From positions 1 to 5,806 of the forward strand of contig CAJPQU010000126.1 of the NCBI GenBank assembly GCA_905372875.1: 5,806 bases of DNA, in the 5' to 3' direction. Source of the stretch: an uncultured Schwartzia sp. (GTDB lineage Bacteria; Bacillota; Negativicutes; Selenomonadales; Selenomonadaceae). Below the pieces are notes generated by a model that worked only from the letters and a program-made list of their open reading frames with translations, was not told the origin of the DNA and ran no database searches. Each line of letters begins with the position of its first letter. Positions within the stretch are counted from its first letter, which is position 1. Below, one piece after another: positions 1-4,928 of the stretch. Position numbers and translations under genes: made by a program.

Positions 1-1118
1 GCCGCTAAAATCCCCATGTGTCCCCCCATACATGGACCGCAGGTAGGCGTTGACACCGCTGCCCCCGCTTCCACAAAAATCTGCAGATAGCCTGCCGTCA
101 TGGCATCCAAATATACCTGCTGACTGCCCGGAATGACGATACATCGAACATTGGGATGTACTTTTTGCCCTTGGAGAATATCAGCGGCGATGGCTAAATC
201 TTCCAAACGCCCATTGGTACAGGAACCTATGACTACCTGTTGAATGGGGATCTCCCCGATCTCAGAAACGCGTTTCGTATTTCCCGGTAAATGCGGAAAC
301 GCTACTACCGGTTCCAGCCGGGAGAGATCAATCCGGATCGTACGAACATAGGTGGCATCAGGATCCGGAGCCACTGGCTCATAAGTCATCTTCATCCGGC
401 CTTCCACATACGCCCGCGTACGCTCGTCAAACGGAAAAATGCCGTTTTTCCCTCCCGCTTCAATGGCCATGTTGGCAATCGTGAAGCGATCCGTCATGGA
501 AAGCTCCGCCACCCCCGGTCCGGTAAATTCCAACGCCTGATAAAGAGCACCGTCCACGCCGATCTCACCGATTAATGTCAGGATTACATCTTTACCGTTC
601 ACATATTTTGGTTTTTGTCCCTTTAACTCCACCTGGATGGCTGCCGGCACCTTAAACCATGCTTCACCGGTTGCCATGGCTACAGCCAGATCTGTAGTCC
701 CTACGCCAGTAGCGAAGCTATTGACAGCCCCGTAGGTACAGGTATGGGAATCCGCCCCGATAGTCAGCATTCCCGGCCCCACCAATCCCTTATCCGGCAG
801 GATGACATGTTCGATGCCCGCATCTTGTCCCACCTCAAAATAATGGACGATATGATATTTTCGAGCAAAGTCACGTACGATCTTCGTCAATGCCGCCGTC
901 TTTATATCTTTGTTGGGGGTAAAATGATCCGGCACCAAAGCGATCTTCGTATTATCAAAGGGCGGCCGCCCTATTTTTTCCAGTTCCTTAATTCCCGGCG
1001 GCGCGGTGATATCATTCGCCAACACCATATCCAAAGTGCAGGTGATCAGTTCCCCCGCCGCCACCGAACCTCTCCCCGCATGACGGGCTAAGATCTTTTC
1101 TGTCATATTCATGCCCAT
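1..1118 (-). CDS. leuC: 3-isopropylmalate dehydratase, large subunit (3' end cut by window)
   Basis: Partial gene: 372 codons are visible and the C-terminal part runs off the left edge. It is the large, 4Fe-4S-bearing subunit that with LeuD isomerises 2-isopropylmalate to 3-isopropylmalate in leucine synthesis, in the cytoplasm. I translated the frame and found no stop. Aconitase-family signatures are clear: ADSHTCTYGA at residues 122-131, IGSCTNGR with Cys300, and TCGPCMGG with Cys360 and Cys363, the three expected cluster ligands. The spacing fits the short LeuC type of about 420 residues, so roughly 50 residues are missing. I chose the ATG at 1118 because GAGGTG lies 6 bases upstream; ATGs at 1112 and 1106 are in frame but too far from it. 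It follows ilvC in the same direction. Homoaconitase or dimethylmalate dehydratase subunits look alike; the ilvC neighbour favours LeuC. The enzyme can also serve the citramalate route to isoleucine. Confidence 0.93.
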   Translation of the reverse strand, partial: MGMNMTEKILARHAGRGSVAAGELITCTLDMVLANDITAPPGIKELEKIGRPPFDNTKIALVPDHFTPNKDIKTAALTKIVRDFARKYHIVHYFEVGQDAGIEHVILPDKGLVGPGMLTIGADSHTCTYGAVNSFATGVGTTDLAVAMATGEAWFKVPAAIQVELKGQKPKYVNGKDVILTLIGEIGVDGALYQALEFTGPGVAELSMTDRFTIANMAIEAGGKNGIFPFDERTRAYVEGRMKMTYEPVAPDPDATYVRTIRIDLSRLEPVVAFPHLPGNTKRVSEIGEIPIQQVVIGSCTNGRLEDLAIAADILQGQKVHPNVRCIVIPGSQQVYLDAMTAGYLQIFVEAGAAVSTPTCGPCMGGHMGILA

Positions 1119-1122
1119 AAAT

Positions 1123-1130
1123 ATCACCTC
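1123..1130 (-). promoter_or_regulatory. leuC ribosome binding site
   Basis: GAGGTGAT reads on the minus strand, with GAGGTG ending 6 bases before the ATG at 1118. This spacing decides between three closely spaced in-frame ATGs. The TGA stop of a 19-codon open frame (1124-1183) lies inside this site. Confidence 0.75.
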
Positions 1131-1153
1131 ATACCGTCCGTCACCCACACCGC

Positions 1154-1181
1154 AAAAAAGGCAGGGCGCATGTCCTCTGCC
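1154..1181 (-). terminator. terminator-like hairpin between ilvC and leuC
   Basis: On the minus strand GGCAG, a bulged A, and GG pair with CC and CTGCC around a 7-base loop (stem 1160-1181). Six T follow directly (1154-1159). This has the form of an intrinsic terminator, though the 7-bp stem is modest. It sits inside the presumed ilvC-leuC operon, so it would trim or control transcription into leuC rather than end the operon. Whether it terminates cannot be told from sequence alone. Confidence 0.45.
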
Positions 1182-1231
1182 ATACGATAAATCGGCTTGC
1201 CCCTAAGTATGAGAGCAAACCGATCCGTATG
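1181..1231 (-). other. long stem-loop downstream of ilvC
   Basis: On the minus strand CATACG (1226-1231) pairs with CGTATG (1181-1186), and the ten bases ATCGGTTTGC pair with GCAAGCCGAT (1191-1200 with 1215-1224) including one G-U pair. The internal loop is small and asymmetric (1 by 4 bases) and the terminal loop has 14 bases. No U-run follows it directly; the terminator-like hairpin comes next. By analogy with the processed Bacillus subtilis ilv-leu mRNA, such a stem could protect the 3' end of an ilvC transcript from decay. It could also be part of an attenuator. The structure is visible; the role is inferred. Confidence 0.55.
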
Positions 1232-1252
1232 AATATCCGTAAGAGAACTTCT

Positions 1253-2266
1253 TTAAAATTCCAATTTATCCTGCCCTTTGAGCCATGGCATCATGCCGCG
1301 CAGTTCCCGCCCCACTTTTTCGATGGGATGTTCACCGTGAATGCGGCGTTGAGCGAGAAAATTTGCCCGGCCCGCCGCCCGGTTTTCTAAGAGCCAATTG
1401 CGGGCAAACGTCCCATCTTGAATCTCCGTCAGCGCTTCCTTCATCGCCGCCTTGGCCTCGGCCGTGACAATCCGCGGCCCCACCATATAATCACCATATT
1501 CTGCCGTATCGGAGATCGACCGACGCATCTTTTCCATACCGCCCTCATACATTAGATCAACGATGAGTTTCATCTCATGGAAACACTCAAAATACGCCAT
1601 CTCCGGCTTATACCCGGCCTCCACTAACGTCTCAAATCCCGCCGTAATGAGGGACGTGATTCCGCCGCAGAGAACGCACTGTTCACCGAAAAGATCCGTT
1701 TCTGTCTCATCCTTAAAGGTCGTTTGAATGACACCGGCCCGTGTCCCGCCGATCCCTCTGGCATAAGCCAAAGCAAGTTCAAACCCATTTCCCGTAGCGT
1801 CCTGCTCCACCGCGAAAACATCCGGCACACCGCTGCCCTCCGTAAAGGTACGGCGCACGAGGTGGCCTGGCCCCTTGGGGGCCACCATAAACACATCGAC
1901 ATTCTCTGGTGGTACAATCTGTTTGAAATGGATATTAAACCCGTGAGCAAAAGCCAGTGCGCTGCCGGCCTTAAGATTCGGCCCGATTTCAGCGCGATAG
2001 ACATCTGCCTGCTTCTCATCGGGAATCAGAATCATAGTGACATCTGCTTCACTAACAGCTTCTGCTACTGGCAGTACCTTGAGTCCGTGCGCCTCCGCGG
2101 CATTCTTAGATTTGCTTCCCTCATAAAGGCCGATTACCACCTTGACACCGCTGTCTTTGAGGTTCAGCGCGTGGGCATGTCCCTGACTACCATAGCCGAT
2201 AATGGCCACCGTTTTATTCTTGATGACATCCCAGTTTACATCTTGATCATAATAAGTCTTTGCCAT
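1253..2266 (-). CDS. ilvC: ketol-acid reductoisomerase (class I)
   Basis: Encodes 337 residues, the usual length of short class I enzymes. It converts acetolactate or acetohydroxybutyrate to the dihydroxy acid precursors of valine, leucine and isoleucine, using NAD(P)H and Mg2+. The N-terminal Rossmann domain shows GYGSQGHAHALNLKDSG from residue 24 and a cofactor loop GLYEGSKS at 46-53. AFAHGFNI carries His108, followed by VAPKGPGH with Lys131. The C-terminal domain has DLFGE (Asp191, Glu195), YFECFHE (Glu227, Glu231) and ISDTAEYG with Ser252, the expected metal and substrate ligands. The ATG at 2266 was chosen because AAGGAGGAG lies just upstream. The frame stays open to 2398, but that stretch is the T-box terminator and leader, so a 381-residue form would be spurious. 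An upstream T-box controls it, and leuC follows after 134 bases. Tyr48 in the cofactor loop, where Arg is common, is mildly unusual. Confidence 0.98.
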   Translation of the reverse strand: MAKTYYDQDVNWDVIKNKTVAIIGYGSQGHAHALNLKDSGVKVVIGLYEGSKSKNAAEAHGLKVLPVAEAVSEADVTMILIPDEKQADVYRAEIGPNLKAGSALAFAHGFNIHFKQIVPPENVDVFMVAPKGPGHLVRRTFTEGSGVPDVFAVEQDATGNGFELALAYARGIGGTRAGVIQTTFKDETETDLFGEQCVLCGGITSLITAGFETLVEAGYKPEMAYFECFHEMKLIVDLMYEGGMEKMRRSISDTAEYGDYMVGPRIVTAEAKAAMKEALTEIQDGTFARNWLLENRAAGRANFLAQRRIHGEHPIEKVGRELRGMMPWLKGQDKLEF

Positions 2267-2274
2267 ATCTAATT

Positions 2275-2283
2275 CTCCTCCTT
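2275..2283 (-). promoter_or_regulatory. ilvC ribosome binding site
   Basis: AAGGAGGAG on the minus strand ends 8 bases before the ATG at 2266 and is a near-perfect Shine-Dalgarno sequence. It fixes the ilvC start and rules out the 44-codon upstream extension of the open frame. Confidence 0.9.
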
Positions 2284-2338
2284 GTGCTTGACCTGAAACT
2301 CCCTGATATTTTTCTTTAAAACTACTCCATCGATAAAC

Positions 2339-2380
2339 AAAAAAGCCCCTGCTGCCTATTTTTCGGTAGGCAGCAGGGGC
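2339..2380 (-). terminator. intrinsic terminator of the T-box leader
   Basis: On the minus strand GCCCCTGCTGCCTA (2367-2380) pairs perfectly with TAGGCAGCAGGGGC (2345-2358). This makes a 14-bp stem with an 8-base loop, followed by six T (2339-2344). It is the regulated terminator of the leader. The competing antiterminator uses the 5' arm: GCAGGG just before the TGG bulge pairs with CCCTGC of this arm. When uncharged tRNA binds, the terminator does not form and ilvC is transcribed. Confidence 0.95.
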
Positions 2381-2601
2381 GAAATCTCGCGGTACCACCC
2401 TGCCTTTTGCTCATGTCCATCGCTGGCCTTCATTAACGCTGAATCACGTCCGCGCCTATAAAATCCCTTTCAACGCGAAAGCTCCCGGGTGATGTCGCCC
2501 ATCCTCACCTGCCGTCTTACACCCGCCGCCGACTCTCTTTAAGGTTTCCCAGATGGCCTTTGTCCCGTTCATGGCTTTTTTCGTCCGCCTGTCAAGAGGC
2601 G
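2339..2601 (-). promoter_or_regulatory. T-box riboswitch leader of ilvC-leuC (probable Ile specifier)
   Basis: A tRNA-sensing leader. The diagnostic T-box GGGTGGTACCGCG reads at 2388-2400 on the minus strand. Its UGGU bulge would pair with a tRNA acceptor end NCCA whose discriminator is A. It is followed by GCG/CGC pairing and the terminator at 2339-2380. Stem I begins near 2585. It has a kink-turn-like base (ATGAA on one side, GGA on the other, flanking a CGGG/CCCG helix) and an AGAGAG element with the GGTGTAAGAC-type distal loop. The specifier side reads GAC-ATC-ACCC, so the specifier codon is most likely ATC at 2491-2493, isoleucine. A conserved GCGTTAATGAAGG segment precedes stem III. A 5-bp hairpin (2586-2601) lies at the 5' edge. 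The riboswitch class is certain; the specifier assignment rests on manual folding. A leader of this kind raises ilvC-leuC expression when the cognate tRNA is uncharged. Confidence 0.95.
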
Positions 2602-2622
2602 AATAATTGTAAATATGTACTC

Positions 2623-2651
2623 ATTATGTCAGTATCCCACCCATTTGTCAA
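2623..2651 (-). promoter_or_regulatory. sigma-A type promoter of the T-box/ilvC operon
   Basis: On the minus strand a perfect -35 TTGACA (2646-2651) is separated by 17 bases from a -10 CATAAT (2623-2628). A TG one base before the -10 gives an extended -10. Transcription should start around 2615-2617, some 15 bases before the small hairpin at the 5' edge of the T-box. This gives a leader of about 350 bases before ilvC. Confidence 0.88.
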
Positions 2652-2767
2652 CCTCGTATCCAAAAATTCCTGACATTCTTATGTGACTTAGCACCCCGAA
2701 AGTGGTGATAATAGATACGTCCATTCATAAAACCAATATGTGTTTCACAAAAATCTCTGTGTAAACT
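2652..2767 (-). other. recO-ilvC promoter upstream region
   Basis: This stretch between the recO stop and the ilvC promoter has no recognised gene. Right after recO an 8-bp stem with one bulged A (GTTT-A-CACA, loop 8, TGTGAAAC; 2742-2766) is followed only by a scattered T-run, so it is at best a weak terminator. Further on are two imperfect inverted repeats: 2688-2711 (TTA-CACC...GGTG-TAA) and 2671-2686 (TGACAT, 4 bases, ATGTGA). Both lie upstream of the -35 and could be operator or activator sites. A 26-codon open frame (2648-2728) lacks a Shine-Dalgarno sequence. Confidence 0.4.
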
Positions 2768-3508
2768 TCATCCACCGAGCTGGCGAATGAAAGCTAAGGA
2801 TTTAAGCTCTTTTCCTAAAAGCTGACGCAGACTGGAGAGAAGAATTTCCTCCGCCGCCAGTAATTCCTCTCTTTTGACCCGAAAAGGTACCGGATGTACC
2901 CAATCGAGGGATGTTAAGGTCAGGCAAAAGGTTTGTTGGGCGGCAGGAAACGGCTGCACGGCAGATCCTGAAGGAGCACAGTTTGAACAAAGAACACCCC
3001 CATCGGCCGTTGACAAAAAAGCGTCGCCTTCAATCTCTCGACCGCAACGAATACACCCTTCATATTTACTGCCAACACCGGCGAACTCCATGAGCTGATA
3101 GCCGGCCGCCAGTGCCGTCAATCGCGGATTACGCTTACCAAAAGTCGCCAAAACAAGTGGCAGCCAATCATAGAGAGGACGGTTAACAGCCCCTTCCGGT
3201 TCCAATTCTAAGAGCAGTTCCGCTACGAAAGACGCGTAAGCCATAGCGAGCAGATCCGTTTCCAAATACGAGAACCGCTGGCGAATCGTCGCCTGTCGCA
3301 CGGTGTCGACACGACTGCCTTCCGTCAAAGAAAGTTCCACCACGTTGAACATCTGCATGGCTCCCGCCAGCGCACTTTTCGGACGGCGGCAACCGAACGC
3401 CGCTGCTTTAATTTTTCCCCGATCACGCGAAAAAAACTGGAGCATCTTATCCGCATCGCCCCAGTTCTTCACCCCCAATATAATGGCTTCCGTTGTATAT
3501 TGTGCCAA
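2768..3508 (-). CDS. recO: DNA repair protein RecO
   Basis: Encodes 246 residues, normal for the family. RecO works with RecR (and RecF) to displace SSB and load RecA on single-stranded DNA, and it anneals complementary strands. The N-terminal OB fold covers roughly residues 1-80, opening with the typical YTTEAIILGVKNWGDADKM. A helical domain follows. A four-cysteine zinc site is present as CIRC (Cys152, Cys155) and CSNC (Cys174, Cys177), as in many Gram-positive RecO proteins. The start is TTG at 3508. It is the only start codon in this frame after the era stop, and the family N-terminus aligns with it. A G-rich stretch just upstream (GGCGGGGG) and a GAAGG further back could serve as the ribosome binding site, but neither is ideal. 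It lies 39 bases after era in the same reading frame and is the last gene of the cluster; no strong terminator follows. Confidence 0.95.
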   Translation of the reverse strand: MAQYTTEAIILGVKNWGDADKMLQFFSRDRGKIKAAAFGCRRPKSALAGAMQMFNVVELSLTEGSRVDTVRQATIRQRFSYLETDLLAMAYASFVAELLLELEPEGAVNRPLYDWLPLVLATFGKRNPRLTALAAGYQLMEFAGVGSKYEGCIRCGREIEGDAFLSTADGGVLCSNCAPSGSAVQPFPAAQQTFCLTLTSLDWVHPVPFRVKREELLAAEEILLSSLRQLLGKELKSLAFIRQLGG

Positions 3509-3547
3509 CTGTCCCCCGCCTTCCCTGCAGAAAAAGCCTTTTCGCTC

Positions 3548-4435
3548 TCAGTCAAAACCTAAACTTTTCAAGATCGCGTCGCGATTGCGCCAGTCTTTTC
3601 GCACCTTCACCCAAAGATCAAGATATACCTTCGTCCCCAGCATGACCTCAATGTCGTGTCGAGCCCGTTGGCCGATTTCCCGCAGCATGGAACCGCGATT
3701 GCCGATAACGATCCCTTTTTGGGAATCCCTCTCCACATAAATGGTCGCCCGAATATACATATCCCCTCGAGGGCGCGTCGTCATCTCCTCCACCTCCACG
3801 GCCACCGCGTGGGGGACCTCGTCCCGTGTCAGTTCCAACACCTTTTCCCGAACCATCTCCGCCGCAATGAGGCGCTCCGGCTGATCCGTCACCATGTCGT
3901 CCGGGTAATAGGCCGGTCCCTCCGGCAAATACTTTCTGATTTCGTCCAACAGAACTTCAAGGTTCTTTTTCTCCTTCGCCGAAATGGGAATTATTCCAGC
4001 GAAATCATATTGCGCCGCGTAATTGGCGATGATGGGTAGCACCGCTTCCCCATCTATCCGATCTATCTTATTCAGGACCAAGAGAACTGGCCGTTTAGTC
4101 GCCTTGAGGCGCTCCATAATGAAGCGTTCACCAGGGCCAAATTTCTCCGTAACATCCGTCACGAAAAGGATCGCATCCACTTCTTTCAGCGTTTCCTCTA
4201 CCGCGTGTGCCATGTACTCCCCTAACTTATGCAACGGCTTATGGACCCCCGGCGTATCCAAAAAGATGAACTGAGCCTCCGGCTGCGTCAAAATGCATAA
4301 GATACGGTTGCGAGTTGTCTGAGGTTTATCCGACATAATGGCAATCTTCTGACCGATCAGACTGTTGATCAAGGTGGATTTCCCCACGTTGGGACGGCCG
4401 ATAACCGCGATAAATCCAGATTTATGCTGTTCCAC
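3548..4435 (-). CDS. era: GTPase Era, 30S ribosome assembly
   Basis: Encodes 295 residues, typical for Era. This Ras-like GTPase binds the 3' end of 16S rRNA through a KH domain and acts as a checkpoint in 30S maturation. G motifs are all present: G1 GRPNVGKS (13-20), G2 QTTR (39-42), G3 DTPG (60-63), G4 NKID (122-125) and G5 SAK (152-154). The C-terminal KH domain contains GIVIGNRGSMLREIG (241-255) with GNRG as the GxxG loop. The start is GTG at 4435, with GAGGAG 6 bases upstream. The gap to the ybeY stop is 14 bases and holds that ribosome binding site, so translation is probably coupled. In many Bacillota dgkA and cdd lie between ybeY and era; here they do not. Confidence 0.98.
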   Translation of the reverse strand: MEQHKSGFIAVIGRPNVGKSTLINSLIGQKIAIMSDKPQTTRNRILCILTQPEAQFIFLDTPGVHKPLHKLGEYMAHAVEETLKEVDAILFVTDVTEKFGPGERFIMERLKATKRPVLLVLNKIDRIDGEAVLPIIANYAAQYDFAGIIPISAKEKKNLEVLLDEIRKYLPEGPAYYPDDMVTDQPERLIAAEMVREKVLELTRDEVPHAVAVEVEEMTTRPRGDMYIRATIYVERDSQKGIVIGNRGSMLREIGQRARHDIEVMLGTKVYLDLWVKVRKDWRNRDAILKSLGFD

Positions 4436-4449
4436 ACGCTTCTCCTCTT

Positions 4450-4914
4450 TCAGTCACGAGAAATACCTAAGGCTTCCATGACCGTTTTTTGTTCCTGCTC
4501 CATTTTCTGCCGTTCCGCTTCCTCAATATGGTCATAACCCAATAAATGCAGCATTCCATGTACTGTCAAAAAGGCGATCTCCCGTCGCAGGCTGTGTCCA
4601 TACTCTGCTGCCTGTGCCTTAGCCCGTTCTACGGACAGAACGATATCCCCCAACACATTGATGTCCGGCCCTCCGGCAATTTCTGGTTCTATCCCCTCGT
4701 TCAACGCGAAAGAAAGCACATCCGTAGGGCGATCCATCTGCCGGTATTGTTGGTTTAACGTCTGAATATAGGCGTCATCCGTCAAAGTCACGCTCACTTC
4801 TCCCGTGAAAACGCCGTATATCTCTCCCACCTTCTCCGCCGCCAATTTCACGACAGCGCTGATCTCTTCGGGGAAAACAAGCGTCTCGGGAAAATTACTG
4901 ACGAGAACCTCCAT
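4450..4914 (-). CDS. ybeY: endoribonuclease YbeY (16S rRNA maturation)
   Basis: Encodes 154 residues, a normal length. YbeY is a metal-dependent single-strand endoribonuclease needed for 16S rRNA 3'-end processing and 70S quality control, and it works together with Era. The zinc motif HGMLHLLGYDH gives His119, His123 and His129. The upstream conserved block YRQMDRPTDVLSF (57-69) includes Arg58, the counterpart of the conserved catalytic-site arginine. I placed the start at the ATG at 4914, 14 bases after the phoH stop, because GGGGGAGG precedes it by 4 bases and the family begins near this point. An in-frame ATG at 4944 would add ten Gly-rich residues and overlap phoH, with no good ribosome binding site. 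Close spacing to phoH and era indicates one transcript. Confidence 0.97.
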   Translation of the reverse strand: MEVLVSNFPETLVFPEEISAVVKLAAEKVGEIYGVFTGEVSVTLTDDAYIQTLNQQYRQMDRPTDVLSFALNEGIEPEIAGGPDINVLGDIVLSVERAKAQAAEYGHSLRREIAFLTVHGMLHLLGYDHIEEAERQKMEQEQKTVMEALGISRD

Positions 4915-4928
4915 ACGTCCTCCCCCTT

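Noticed and set aside
1724..2272. 182-codon plus-strand open frame
   Set aside because: It lies antisense to ilvC, whose motifs are complete; the peptide has no recognisable domain.
2267..2398. 44-residue N-terminal extension of IlvC in the same open frame
   Set aside because: It translates the T-box terminator and leader RNA, has no homology to the family, and a near-perfect Shine-Dalgarno fixes the start at 2266.
2591..2596. Second TTGACA inside the leader as another -35 box
   Set aside because: The sequence 17 bases downstream does not resemble a -10 element, and the site lies in the small hairpin at the 5' edge of the T-box.
2742..2766. Stem-loop directly after recO as its terminator
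   Set aside because: The stem is short, A/T-rich, has a bulge and lacks a proper U-run, so it is not called as a terminator.
2652..2767. CodY-type operator upstream of the promoter
   Set aside because: The best A/T-rich candidates match only about half of the consensus positions.
3656..4039. 127-codon plus-strand open frame over era
   Set aside because: Shadow of the conserved GTPase gene on the other strand, with no domain seen.
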